Positions 1 to 9,324 of a DNA stretch of 64,000 bases are shown here, one piece after another. The DNA is from Parasulfuritortus sp049322515 (lineage in GTDB: Bacteria; Pseudomonadota; Gammaproteobacteria; Burkholderiales; Thiobacillaceae). The notes beneath the pieces were generated by a model, which did not search any database, was not told the DNA's origin, and saw only the letters and a list, made by a program, of their open reading frames with translations. A program made the translations under genes and the position numbers. Within the stretch, counting starts at the first letter, position 1. Each line of letters begins with the position of its first letter. The stretch spans positions 54,789-118,788 of the forward strand of contig JBMOQW010000010.1 of NCBI GenBank assembly GCA_049322515.1. Reading direction: 5' to 3'.

Positions 1-2802
1 CCGGTCGGCAAGCGGGTGCTGGAGGACGACACCGGCGGCTACGCCTGGAACGATGCCACCGAACTCCAGGATTTCCTGGTATTCAACGGCGCCAAGGCGT
101 TCCGCTCGAATGGCAACGACCACTTCGTCGCCAACCTGGGCGTGGCCGGCTCCGGCGCCGGGCAATTCCGCGCCATCGGCTTCTGGGCCTTCTTCATGGG
201 GCCCAAGGCGGATATCCAGCTTCAGGTCCAGGTCAACGGCAGTTGGGGCCAGCGCTGGGGCTTCGACGCCGGCCCGAGCTACGACGGCTACGATTTCGCC
301 ATGGTCGGCAAGTCGGTCAACCACCCGAGCGGGCGCTGGACCTGGCTCCAGCTCGATCTGATCGACCAGCTCAAGCTGAAGCCGGGCGACAAGATCACCG
401 GCCTGGCGTTCTCGTCGAACGACGGCGATGTCGCCTATGACAGCGTCTACCTGCTGCCTGCCGGCGCCAAGCCCGGCATCGGTACCGGGAGCAACGCGCC
501 GATCATCCCGCCCGAACCCGGCGGCCGCGACTACACCTCGCCCACCGCCCCCACGATCCCGGTCGGCAGCGTCGCCCTGGCCCCGGACAAGACCCAGTAC
601 AGCCCGGGCGAGACCATCCGCCTGCGCTTTTCCGGCATTGCCCGGCCCGCCGCCCAGGATTGGATCGCGCTGTACAGCAGCGGCGCCAAGACCGAGCAAT
701 ATGGCGAGTGGCATTACCTGCAAGGCAAGGCGAGCGGTGAATTGACCTTCAAGGCCCCGGCCAATGCGGGCCAATATGAGTTCCGCCTGATGCTCGACTG
801 GCCCAGTGGCGGCTACGTCGACGTCGCCCGCAGCCCGGCCTTGAAGGTTGGCACAGGCACTGCGGTGGGCATCGGTCAAACCCCGGCAGGGGGCTCGCTG
901 GGCCCGATCGCCGGCCTGTGGTCGATCAACGCGAACAATTACGGGGGTCGGCTCGGGTTGGACGACCGTGGCAGTTGGCTGAACCTGCACGGCCACCAGG
1001 AGCCGCTCCAGGCCGTGCACTTCGACGGCCGCACCTTGAGCTTCACCCGTCCGATCAGCGGGGCCACGCAACGGTACACCGGGACCCGTTCCGGCAATCG
1101 GATCGAAGGCACGTTCACCCAGCAAGGGACTTCAACCGTTTACACCTGGTTCGCCACCCTGAGCGAAGGCGCCCGCCCGGATACAGCACCGGCCACCGGG
1201 CTCGCACCGCTCAAGCTGGTCGATGCCGTACCGAGCAGCAACTCCTCCGCCTTCAAGCGCAATACGCGGGGCGACCTCGAGGTCAATACCCATGGCTACG
1301 ACCGCACGCCTTACTTCATGACCGCTCCGCGCGAGTATCAGCTCGACCTGAGCCGGATCGACCGCGCCTGCCTGGCCGGCAACGCGGCCGGCACGGCGAG
1401 CCTGAGCATCGACAACTTCATCCTCCTCGAAGTGTTCGACAGCCAAGGCGCCTTCCTCAAGGCCGGTACCATCGGCGCCCACGAAGGCCTGAGCCGCAAC
1501 GGGCAACGGGTAGCCGAATTGGCCAGTGGCCACAGCCATGCGGCCTGCGCGGTCGATCTGCGCAGCTTCCTGCCCACCGGACGACCGATCCGGCTCAAGG
1601 CTTCCGCGATGGATTACGGCGGCGTCGGCTATGCCTCCGACGCCTGGCTGATCCTGGCCGGGGAAGGCAGCACCCGGACTGCCACCGGGACAGGCACGAC
1701 CCCGGCCAGCGGCGGTCCGGAAACCACCTTCGGCGGTCACCGCTACCGCGCCGTGCTGGCAAGCGGCGGCATTTCCTGGGCCGAGGCCGAGCGGGCCGCG
1801 CGGGCCCTGGGCGGTTATCTCGCCAGCGTGTCGAGCCCGGCCGAAAACGACGCCATCTACGGCCTGGTCCGCAACGACGACCGCTTCTGGTTCATCGACG
1901 GCGCAGGCAACGGCCAGGGCCCCTGGCTGGGTGGCTACCAGGACACCGGGGCCCAGGAACCGCGCGGCGGCTGGCGCTGGGTCAGCGGCGAGCGGTTCGA
2001 CTATAGCCACTGGGCGCCCGGCGAGCCGAACAATTCCGGGGGGGCCGAGCATCATCTGCAACTGTTTGGCTCGGGCACCCTCAAGGGACCGCACTGGAAC
2101 GACATCGGTGGCGAATCCCGCTCGGTGCGAGGCTACATCGTCGAATTTGGCGACCAGGGCCGTGACTACACCGGTGGAAACGTCAGCGCCCCTCTGCCTA
2201 CCGGTTCACGCCTCGCAGGCACGCGAATCGACTTCTCAAGCGCCCGTCTCCAGGGCTGGCAAGGTGACCATGCCCGCCTGAGCACACCGAGCCAGGGCGG
2301 ACCGGACGGCAAAGGCTATCTGCACGCCTTCGCACCGGGTGAAGGGGTCACCGGCTATTTCATCGCCCCGGCCACGCTGCATGGCGACTGGCGCGGTGTC
2401 AAGGCGCTGAAGCTTGCGGTCATGAGCCAAAATGGCAAGCCAGCGGCGCCCTATAGCTATGGCGGCCGCGGCGACATCCACTTGAGCAACGGCAGCAAGA
2501 CCGCCAGCTACGTCTTCCCGAAACCAGTGAGCGAACGTTGGCAGACCTTCTCGGTGCCGCTCGATTCTGGGGCAGGCTGGCGCCTGGGCGGGGGCGCCCG
2601 GAGCCTGGACGAGGTGCTGGCCAATGTCAGCGAATTCCATATCCGGGCCGAGTATATCCTGGGCGACTCCAAGGCCGGGCTGGCGCATCTGGAATTCGTC
2701 GGCAGCCAACCCGCCACCGGGCAAGCCGCACAGGAAGACCCCTTCAAGAAGATCGACGAAGGCCTCAAGAAAATCGACCAGTGGCTGGAGATCTTCAAGT
2801 AG
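1..2802 (+). CDS. C-type lectin/laminin-B-like extracellular protein, 5' partial
   Basis: The frame is open to the left edge, so the start lies outside the window; the first in-window start-type codon (GTG, 16) is probably internal. The visible part is about 930 residues of beta-rich, Gly/Pro-linked domains. Around residues 575-720 is a C-type lectin fold with an EPNN sugar-binding motif after a WAPG tract and a WND motif, typical of calcium-dependent carbohydrate recognition. Residues 740-900 resemble a laminin-B/IV-type beta domain, and a related domain may lie near the beginning. The C-terminus is a short lysine-rich helix (DPFKKIDEGLKKIDQW). The role is probably extracellular or periplasmic glycan binding. 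The N-terminal signal that would decide localisation is not in the window. The domain types are fairly clear; the biological role is unknown. Confidence 0.7.
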   Translation, partial: PVGKRVLEDDTGGYAWNDATELQDFLVFNGAKAFRSNGNDHFVANLGVAGSGAGQFRAIGFWAFFMGPKADIQLQVQVNGSWGQRWGFDAGPSYDGYDFAMVGKSVNHPSGRWTWLQLDLIDQLKLKPGDKITGLAFSSNDGDVAYDSVYLLPAGAKPGIGTGSNAPIIPPEPGGRDYTSPTAPTIPVGSVALAPDKTQYSPGETIRLRFSGIARPAAQDWIALYSSGAKTEQYGEWHYLQGKASGELTFKAPANAGQYEFRLMLDWPSGGYVDVARSPALKVGTGTAVGIGQTPAGGSLGPIAGLWSINANNYGGRLGLDDRGSWLNLHGHQEPLQAVHFDGRTLSFTRPISGATQRYTGTRSGNRIEGTFTQQGTSTVYTWFATLSEGARPDTAPATGLAPLKLVDAVPSSNSSAFKRNTRGDLEVNTHGYDRTPYFMTAPREYQLDLSRIDRACLAGNAAGTASLSIDNFILLEVFDSQGAFLKAGTIGAHEGLSRNGQRVAELASGHSHAACAVDLRSFLPTGRPIRLKASAMDYGGVGYASDAWLILAGEGSTRTATGTGTTPASGGPETTFGGHRYRAVLASGGISWAEAERAARALGGYLASVSSPAENDAIYGLVRNDDRFWFIDGAGNGQGPWLGGYQDTGAQEPRGGWRWVSGERFDYSHWAPGEPNNSGGAEHHLQLFGSGTLKGPHWNDIGGESRSVRGYIVEFGDQGRDYTGGNVSAPLPTGSRLAGTRIDFSSARLQGWQGDHARLSTPSQGGPDGKGYLHAFAPGEGVTGYFIAPATLHGDWRGVKALKLAVMSQNGKPAAPYSYGGRGDIHLSNGSKTASYVFPKPVSERWQTFSVPLDSGAGWRLGGGARSLDEVLANVSEFHIRAEYILGDSKAGLAHLEFVGSQPATGQAAQEDPFKKIDEGLKKIDQWLEIFK

Positions 2803-2819
2803 TGATCGGCCCCGCCTGC

Positions 2820-2842
2820 GTCCCGGCATCGCCTGCCGGGAC
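2820..2842. other. Intergenic hairpin
   Basis: A perfect 9-bp stem (GTCCCGGCA / TGCCGGGAC) with a 5-nt loop lies between the lectin-like gene and the membrane TPR gene. No T-run follows, so it is not a classical intrinsic terminator. It could be an RNA-processing or attenuating stem. Confidence 0.45.
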
Positions 2843-2865
2843 GATGCCGGGCACAATCCACCCCC

Positions 2866-4158
2866 ATGTCCAAGGCACGCGAATTTCCCTACTGGCTGCT
2901 TGCCGCCACCCTGCTGGCCTACCTGAACGCGCTGGGCGCCAGCTTCCAGTTCGACGATTTCAACGTCATCGTCGACAACCCGGCGGTGCATTCGCTGGCC
3001 GCCTGGTGGGACGGCATGCCCGGCATCCGGCCGCTGCTCAAGCTCAGCTACACCCTGAACTGGCTGGCCGACCCCGGTCCGATCGGCTTCCATGCCGTGA
3101 ATCTGGCCTTGCACGGGATCAACGTCGCCCTGGTCTGGCGGCTGACCGGGCATTTTCCCGCGCCAGCAGGCGGCGATGTCCGGACCGTGCGCCTGGTCAC
3201 CACCGTGCTGTTCGCCCTGCATCCCATCCAGACCGAATCGGTCACCTACGTCAGCGGACGGTCCATGTCCCTCATGGCGGCCTTCGGCCTGGCCGGCCTG
3301 CTCGCCTGGCTGGAAGCGCCCGAGCGCCGTCATCCCCGCGCCTGGCATGGCGGCGCCCTGCTCCTGTTCGCAGCCGCCATCCTGAGCAAGGAGGTCGCCG
3401 TGGTGCTGCCGGTCGCGCTGCTCCTGTTCAGCCGCCGGGCCTGGTTGCCGGCGCTCCTGGCCGGGCTGGCCCTGCTCGCCTTGTTCCTGGGCTTCGGCTA
3501 TGCCCGCCTGCTGGCCGAGCCGATGCCGCGCGATCTTGCCAGCAACCTGATCTCCGAGTTGAACGCGGTCTATTACCTGATCGGGCAGGTGTTCCAGCCG
3601 CACCGGCTCAACATCGACCCGCTGCTGCCAGAGCTCGAGGGCTGGCGCCCCGCCTCGCTGGCCCAGGCCGGCGGCTTGGCCGGCCTGCTCGTCATCGCCG
3701 CGCTGAAGCGCGTGGCCTGGCCCTGGCTCGGCTTCGCCCTGGGCTGGTTCATCCTGCTCCTGCTACCCACCCACAGCCTGATCCCGCGTCTCGACCTGGC
3801 CAGCGAGCGCCACTTCTACCTGGCCGCGCTCGGCCTCTATTGGCTGGCCGGCATCGCCGCCGGTGCCTGGCTGAATCGCGCTGGACTGCGGGCCCTGCTG
3901 GTGGCGCTGACCCTGGCCGGAATGGCCGGCACCCACCTGCGCAACCGTGACTACCAGGACGAAATCAGCCTCTGGCGGCAAACCACCGTCCTCTCGCCCG
4001 GTCACGCCCGGGCCTGGAACAACCTGGGCTGGGCCTATCTGCTTGCTGAACGGCACGGCGAGGCCCGCGTGGCCTTCGCCCGTGCCTTGGAGGCCGACCC
4101 GGACCATGTCCAGGCCCGGCGCAATCTGGATTACCTCGACCAAAAGGTGACGCCATGA
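2866..4158 (+). CDS. Polytopic membrane protein with C-terminal TPR (GT-C/TMTC-like)
   Basis: A 430-residue integral membrane protein. After the first hydrophobic helix comes FQFDDFNVIVDNP, the acidic first-loop pattern of GT-C-type glycosyltransferases and of bacterial TMTC-like proteins. About ten hydrophobic segments follow, and then a short TPR region (HARAWNNLGWAYLLAERHGEA, near residues 375-410). By family analogy it may transfer a sugar from a lipid-linked donor to exported proteins, but this is inference. Its stop overlaps the next start in an ATGA, so the two genes are probably co-translated. The lectin-like gene 63 bp upstream is on the same strand, so a glycan-related unit is possible. 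Confidence 0.65.
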   Translation: MSKAREFPYWLLAATLLAYLNALGASFQFDDFNVIVDNPAVHSLAAWWDGMPGIRPLLKLSYTLNWLADPGPIGFHAVNLALHGINVALVWRLTGHFPAPAGGDVRTVRLVTTVLFALHPIQTESVTYVSGRSMSLMAAFGLAGLLAWLEAPERRHPRAWHGGALLLFAAAILSKEVAVVLPVALLLFSRRAWLPALLAGLALLALFLGFGYARLLAEPMPRDLASNLISELNAVYYLIGQVFQPHRLNIDPLLPELEGWRPASLAQAGGLAGLLVIAALKRVAWPWLGFALGWFILLLLPTHSLIPRLDLASERHFYLAALGLYWLAGIAAGAWLNRAGLRALLVALTLAGMAGTHLRNRDYQDEISLWRQTTVLSPGHARAWNNLGWAYLLAERHGEARVAFARALEADPDHVQARRNLDYLDQKVTP

Positions 4159-5141
4159 GCGACAAACCCGAAGACCTGAGCTGGGAAGTCGACCTGCCCC
4201 TGTTCTCGCGCATGATGATGATGCAATGGGCACTGGCCATGGGACTCACCGCAACGATCATGCTCCTGATCCTCGGCACCATCTTCGCCGCCCAGGGCGA
4301 ATGGGACACGCTCCCTGCCCTCGCACTGCTCACCGGCGCCTGCACCTTCGGCCTCTGGCTGCTTGGCTTGCTGATCATGGCGGTGTTGTTCCGGGGCAAG
4401 TTCCGGGTGCGCTACACCCTGACCGACACCTTGCTGCGCTATGAGACCATCGAGCCTCTGGCCAAGGGCGCCAATACCGCCGCCATCATCGCCGGCACCT
4501 TGGGCCGCAGTCCGCAAACCCTGGGCGCAGGCCTGATCGCGAAAAGCCAGGAGACCATCACCGTACGCTGGTCGGGCGCCTTCGAGGCCAAGTACGACCC
4601 GGCCCGACATTTCATCACCCTGCGCAATGCCTGGCGCCCCCTGTTCTGGATCCAGTGCACGCCAGAGAACTACGCCCAGGTCGCGGCCACGGTGGCCGCC
4701 CACATGGAACGGCGCGGCACCGCCCGCCGGGTGTCGGGAAAATCCCCCCTGCCCGCCTACCTGGGCCGTACCCTCCTGGTCATCCTGGGTTGCCTGCCGC
4801 TGTTCACGCTTGCCGACGAGTACGACACCGGACTGTTCCTGCCCATCCTGATCCTTTGCTTCGGACTGGCCACCGTCTGGTTGATCAACCTGTTCGGCTG
4901 GGTGGTCCTGGGCGGCCTGCTGCTTCAGGCCGGCCTGGTGGTCGCCGATCTGTTCCGCCTGCGCGAGTCGACGCTGTTCCGGGGTGAAACCTACTACGGC
5001 TACGAAGTCCTGGGCAGCGAGGATTTCCAGATCATGGCGGTCGCCGGCCTGGGCGCCGCCGCCCTGGTCTGGCTGGCCCTCGCGGCCCTGCGCGGCCGCT
5101 GGCTGGCGGCCCTGCTGGCTGGCTACGAGGACATGGACTGA
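4155..5141 (+). CDS. Hypothetical inner-membrane protein
   Basis: A 328-residue protein with two N-terminal hydrophobic helices (about residues 25-48 and 55-80), a soluble middle (about 85-200) and three or four further membrane segments in the C-terminal half. The soluble part has the look of a PH-like or DUF-type cytoplasmic domain, but I do not recognise the family. Its ATG overlaps the stop of the TPR membrane protein by 4 bp, which indicates co-translation. Its 3' end overlaps that of the convergent mogA-like gene by 19 bp. Confidence 0.6.
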   Translation: MSDKPEDLSWEVDLPLFSRMMMMQWALAMGLTATIMLLILGTIFAAQGEWDTLPALALLTGACTFGLWLLGLLIMAVLFRGKFRVRYTLTDTLLRYETIEPLAKGANTAAIIAGTLGRSPQTLGAGLIAKSQETITVRWSGAFEAKYDPARHFITLRNAWRPLFWIQCTPENYAQVAATVAAHMERRGTARRVSGKSPLPAYLGRTLLVILGCLPLFTLADEYDTGLFLPILILCFGLATVWLINLFGWVVLGGLLLQAGLVVADLFRLRESTLFRGETYYGYEVLGSEDFQIMAVAGLGAAALVWLALAALRGRWLAALLAGYEDMD

Positions 5142-5674
5142 CGCTGGGCCGACTTCGGCCGGAAGGCCTTGACCCGTTCGTCTCGCGTTTCCAGGTACGG
5201 CCCGCCGATCAGGTCGACGCAGTAGGGCACGGCGGCGAACACCCCGTCCAGGGTCTCCTTGATGGCCTTGGGCTGGCCGGGCAGGTTGAGGATCAGGCAG
5301 GCGCCGCGCGTCACCCCGACCTGTCGCGACAGGATCGCGGTGGGCACGTATTTCAGGCTGACCGCGCGCATCTGCTCGCCGAAGCCGGGCAGCACCTTGT
5401 CGGCTACCGCCAGGGTCGCCTCCGGCGTCACGTCGCGCGGCGCCGGGCCGGTGCCGCCAGTGGTCAGCACCAGGCAGCAGCGGGCCGCCAGCTCGATGAG
5501 GGTAGTCTCGATGACCGGCTGCTCGTCCGGGATCAGGCGTTCCTCGAATGCCAGCGGGTTATGCAGGGTCGCCACCAACCAGTCGCGCAAGGCGGGCAGC
5601 CCCTGGTCGGCGTAGACGCCGGTGCTGGCCCGGTCGCTGATGGAAACGAGACCGATACGGACGGATTCATGCAT
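5123..5674 (-). CDS. mogA: Molybdopterin adenylyltransferase
   Basis: A 183-residue MoaB/MogA-family protein. It adenylylates molybdopterin with ATP before molybdenum insertion in cofactor synthesis. The start MHESVRIGLVSISDRAS, the LTTGGTGPAPRDVTPEA loop that binds the substrate, and the late LNLPGQPKAI motif are all present at normal spacing, and the length suits MogA. No other molybdenum cofactor gene is near. A TACAAT hexamer occurs in the 168-bp divergent region shared with the chemoreceptor gene, but I could not pair it with a -35 element. Confidence 0.88.
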   Translation of the reverse strand: MHESVRIGLVSISDRASTGVYADQGLPALRDWLVATLHNPLAFEERLIPDEQPVIETTLIELAARCCLVLTTGGTGPAPRDVTPEATLAVADKVLPGFGEQMRAVSLKYVPTAILSRQVGVTRGACLILNLPGQPKAIKETLDGVFAAVPYCVDLIGGPYLETRDERVKAFRPKSAQRQSMSS

Positions 5675-5842
5675 GACAAGGCTCCAGAAACAGTCGATCG
5701 GCTATTGTGCCCTGGGCGACCCCTCGGGTAGTACAATTGCCCCGGGTCCGGCAGGGGCATTACTACGTCCCGATCCACGCCGGCCTGGTCGAGCCCACTT
5801 CCCGCAACGACTGATGCCGCCCAGACGGCCTTGGAGAACACT

Positions 5843-8065
5843 GTGTCGAACCCGCCGATGACTGGCCCGGAATATGTCCTGCCCGACGACGTCGCCATCA
5901 TTTCTCATACGGACCGTAACGGGGTCATCCTCCAGGTCAACGACGATTTCGTGACCACTTCCGGCCACCCCCGGGACACGCTGATCGGTCAGAAACATAG
6001 CCTGTTGCGCCATCCTGACGTCCCGGAAGCCTTGTTCCGGGATTTGTGGCAAACGATCGGGCGCGGCCGGGCCTGGCAGGGGGTGCTCAAGAACCGGCGC
6101 GCCGACGGGAGCTACTACTGGGCCCGGGCCACGGTCACGCCGACCACGGACGGCGGTTTCATGAGCGTGCGGGTCAAGGCCGGCCCGGCCGACATCGCCG
6201 GGGCCGAGGCCCTGTTTGCGCGCCTGCGTTCCGAAAAGCACTTGCATCTGAACGGTGGCCGGTTGACCCATACCGGCGGACCTCTGGGACGCTGGCTGGG
6301 CAACCGGTCGTTGCGCTTCAAGCTGCTTGCCCCCTTGGTCGCTGGCATCGCCGTGGTCGCCGCGATCATGGCCTGGCAGACCGGCCGCCTGCACGATGCC
6401 GTGCTGCACGCCGCCGGCCATGACAGCGCCTTGGGCCTGATCGAGACGGCACGCAACGCGCGCCTGTTCTACAACCAGGAAGTCCTGCCCGACGCCCTCG
6501 CGCACGGCCTCACCGGTTCCCACGAATTCCGCGACGATCCGACCCGGATCCCGCTGCATGCCTCCCTGATGCGCGAGTTGAGCCAGGCCCCGGAATCCCC
6601 ACAAGCCGCCCGGATCCGGCTCTACAGCGATCATCCCTTCTCGTTCCGCAACGAGCAGGACAGCGCCCTGGATGATTTCGAGCGGGCCGCGCTGGCCGCC
6701 CTGAAGCAAAATCCGCAGGGTGAGTACGGCCGCCTCGTCGAGCGCGACGGCCAGCCCTACTACCGCCTGGCGGTCGCCGACCTGATGGTGTCCCAGACCT
6801 GTGTCGACTGCCACAACAGCTACCCCGATTCGACCAAGCGGGACTGGAAAGTCGGCGATGTGCATGGCGTGATCGAAGCCACGGTCGGGCTGAATGAAAT
6901 CCGCGAGCGCATCGCCACCCCGGTCCGGCTGATCTTCGCCGCCCTGGCGGTCGCCCTGGCCCTCCTGGTCATGCTGATCTGGGCCGTCATCGATCGTGGC
7001 AACCGGCGCCTGGCGGCGGCCAGCCAGCTGGCCGAAGCGATCGCCGACGGCGACTTGACCCACCCCCTGCCCCCCTGTGGCGGCGACGAGATCGGCCGCC
7101 TCGGCAACAGCCTGGCGATCATGCGCAACCGCCTGTACGAACTGGCCTCATCCCTGCGCCAGGGCATGGGCCAGCTGCAACGGGCCGCCACCGAGATGTC
7201 GCAATCGACCCAGGTCGCGGTGATCGGCGCCGACCAGCAAACCAGCGCGGCGGCCGCCATGGCCCGCGAGGTCGAACAACTCTCGGCCTCGATCAAGCAG
7301 ATCGAGGCACATGCCGAGGAAAACCTGGCCATTGCCGAGGAAACCGGCAACGCGGCGCAATCCGGCGGCCAGGCCGTGCACGCCGCCGCCGACGAGATCG
7401 GGCGCATCGCCCAGGCCGTGAACCAGGCCGCCGGCAGCCTATCCGAGCTGGAAGACCTCTCCAACGGCATCGGTACCATCGTGACCAGCATCCGCGAGAT
7501 CGCCGACCAGACCAACCTGCTCGCCCTCAATGCCGCCATCGAGGCAGCCCGGGCCGGGGAGGCCGGACGCGGCTTTGCCGTGGTCGCCGACGAAGTACGC
7601 AAGCTGGCTGAACGCACCGCCGCCTCGACCAGCGAGATCGGCGGCCTGGTGCAACGCATCCAGCAACGCACCGTCGCGGCGGTCGGCGAGATGCGCCAAG
7701 GCGTGAACAAGGTCGAGGACGGCGTGCGCAGCGCCCACGAGGCCGGTGACGCGGTGGCCGGCATCGAGCGGGCGGCGCAACGTGTGGTGGACGCCTCCAG
7801 CGAAGTCCGCCGGGCGATCCAGGAACAATCCAACGCGGCCCAAGCCATTGCCCGCAACGTCGACCAGGTGGTGCACAGCGCCGAAACCCACGCCGGCACC
7901 GCCACCCAGTCGTTCACCGCCAGCATCCAGGTGGCCGGACTGGCCAACACCCTGAACGGCCTGGCCGGTCAGTTCAAGCTGGTCGGCGCGGATCGGGTCG
8001 AGGCCAGCGCGCAGGGGCCTGCCCAACAGGGCGCCGAGCCGGAGGTCGACCTGTTCAACCTGTGA
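5843..8065 (+). CDS. Methyl-accepting chemotaxis protein with PAS and c-type-haem-motif domain
   Basis: A 740-residue chemoreceptor. I prefer the GTG at 5843, preceded by GGAGAA at good spacing, over the in-frame TTG at 5831. Residues 10-115 form an Aer-like PAS domain (DRNGVILQVNDDF). A transmembrane helix at about 160-180 leads to a periplasmic DUF3365/Tll0287-like domain carrying CVDCH near residues 320-324, a covalent haem-binding motif. A second helix, a HAMP segment and a full signalling domain follow, with the hairpin tip EIADQTNLLALNAAIEAARAG. No CheR-binding pentapeptide is evident. It probably senses redox state, oxygen or a haem ligand and signals to CheA/CheW encoded elsewhere. 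Haem attachment is predicted only. Confidence 0.85.
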   Translation: MSNPPMTGPEYVLPDDVAIISHTDRNGVILQVNDDFVTTSGHPRDTLIGQKHSLLRHPDVPEALFRDLWQTIGRGRAWQGVLKNRRADGSYYWARATVTPTTDGGFMSVRVKAGPADIAGAEALFARLRSEKHLHLNGGRLTHTGGPLGRWLGNRSLRFKLLAPLVAGIAVVAAIMAWQTGRLHDAVLHAAGHDSALGLIETARNARLFYNQEVLPDALAHGLTGSHEFRDDPTRIPLHASLMRELSQAPESPQAARIRLYSDHPFSFRNEQDSALDDFERAALAALKQNPQGEYGRLVERDGQPYYRLAVADLMVSQTCVDCHNSYPDSTKRDWKVGDVHGVIEATVGLNEIRERIATPVRLIFAALAVALALLVMLIWAVIDRGNRRLAAASQLAEAIADGDLTHPLPPCGGDEIGRLGNSLAIMRNRLYELASSLRQGMGQLQRAATEMSQSTQVAVIGADQQTSAAAAMAREVEQLSASIKQIEAHAEENLAIAEETGNAAQSGGQAVHAAADEIGRIAQAVNQAAGSLSELEDLSNGIGTIVTSIREIADQTNLLALNAAIEAARAGEAGRGFAVVADEVRKLAERTAASTSEIGGLVQRIQQRTVAAVGEMRQGVNKVEDGVRSAHEAGDAVAGIERAAQRVVDASSEVRRAIQEQSNAAQAIARNVDQVVHSAETHAGTATQSFTASIQVAGLANTLNGLAGQFKLVGADRVEASAQGPAQQGAEPEVDLFNL

Positions 8066-8075
8066 CCCTAGAATC

Positions 8076-8094
8076 CGCGGTTGACCGCGATTTT
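8076..8094 (+). terminator. Weak terminator-like hairpin after chemoreceptor
   Basis: A stem of CGCGG/CCGCG with a TTGA loop is followed by ATTTTG, just after the chemoreceptor stop. The stem and T-run are short, so the assignment is tentative. Confidence 0.3.
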
Positions 8095-8159
8095 GTCTTC
8101 GGTACGCCCCATGCCAACTGGGGTATTTGCCTTCAAGGTTTCTAGGATGACCGCGCCGG

Positions 8160-9242
8160 TCAGCGCAACGCCTTGAGATCGTAGGGCAACGGGCGGGCCG
8201 GATACGGTGCCTGGGCGGCGACCGCCGCCGACAGGGCTTGCATGCGCGCTGCCGAGGCAGGATGACTGGACAGGAACTCCGGCACGGCCCCCTCCCGCGC
8301 CGCCAGCTTGGCGAAGAAGGACACCATGCCATGCGGCGCAATGCCGGCACGACGCAATGCCGCCAGGCCACCGAGATCGGCCTCGCGCTCCAGATCGCGG
8401 CCATAGGCCAGGCCGCCCAGATGCTCCGCCAGCCCGGCCCAGGCACCGCCCGAGACATCCCCCAGGGCCAACGCCAGGAGCGCACGCCAGCCCAGGCCAT
8501 GGAGCAGGTTTTTCAGGCTGTGCCGCAACTCGACGTGCTGAACTTCATGCGCCAGCACGCCGGCCACCTCCTCGGCCGTGTCGGCGGCACGGATCAATCC
8601 GTTATGCACCACCACCACCCCGCCCGGCAAGGCGAAGGCGTTGATTTCCGGATCGTCGACCAGAAACCAGCGATACCGGTACGCCGAGCCCTCGGTCAGC
8701 CGGCCTCCCAGGCGTTCCACCATGGCCAGGGCGGGCCCCCCGTCGATCACTTTCTGGGATGGCCGCATCTGGGCCCAGGCCAGCTCGCCCAGGCGCGTTT
8801 CCTGGGCGACATCGACCCGGTCGACGACCCAGCCGACCACCCGGTCGGCGTTCAGCCAGAACAGGCCGAGCAGAAACATCGGCAACACAGCCAGCCCGGC
8901 CACCAAGGCCAGCGCCACGGCGAACCGGCGCCGGCGGATCTGGCCCCGCTGGCGTGCCGCCCCAAGCGCATCCTGAAGCGCGGCCGGCGCGGCCTGGGCC
9001 AGCCAGGCCTCGGCTTCCGCCGCGGGCAGGTGGGCCGAGGCCGGCCCGGCCTCGGTGTCCCAGGCCAGGGTCCATTGACTGCCGTCGAAGCCGCCCCGCG
9101 CCAGACGCAGGTGCTCGGCCGGCACCGACCAGAGGTGGTCCGGCAGGCGGATGCGCAGACTGGCGCCGATGAAGGTCAAGGTCGCCGCTGCGCCGGCCGG
9201 TGCAAGTCCCGGGGCGAACACCCGGGCGTTCAGTTCAGGCAT
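8160..9242 (-). CDS. M48-family membrane metallopeptidase
   Basis: A 360-residue protein. The N-terminal about 95 residues are a beta-rich domain seen in related Zn peptidases, followed by one membrane helix (about 108-132, VALALVAGLAVLPMFLLGLF). The C-terminal peptidase domain has HEVQH (the HExxH zinc site) in AGVLAHEVQHVELRHSL, and ERE near LEREADLGGLAAL supplies the third zinc ligand. The family includes HtpX, Oma1 and BepA. The catalytic domain probably faces the periplasm and may act in envelope quality control. The gene is convergent with the chemoreceptor and divergent from the nitroreductase. Confidence 0.85.
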   Translation of the reverse strand: MPELNARVFAPGLAPAGAAATLTFIGASLRIRLPDHLWSVPAEHLRLARGGFDGSQWTLAWDTEAGPASAHLPAAEAEAWLAQAAPAALQDALGAARQRGQIRRRRFAVALALVAGLAVLPMFLLGLFWLNADRVVGWVVDRVDVAQETRLGELAWAQMRPSQKVIDGGPALAMVERLGGRLTEGSAYRYRWFLVDDPEINAFALPGGVVVVHNGLIRAADTAEEVAGVLAHEVQHVELRHSLKNLLHGLGWRALLALALGDVSGGAWAGLAEHLGGLAYGRDLEREADLGGLAALRRAGIAPHGMVSFFAKLAAREGAVPEFLSSHPASAARMQALSAAVAAQAPYPARPLPYDLKALR

Positions 9243-9324
9243 GGGATTCCCCTCCGCCGGCGGGGTCGAGGCCGGCCTGCATTCCGGATAGAATGCCTCA
9301 ATTTATTGAAGATTTCCCCCCACC

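Noticed and set aside
2236..3603. Long minus-strand frame opposite the lectin and TPR genes
   Set aside because: Gln/Gly-rich composition typical of antisense frames in high-GC DNA, and no known domain.
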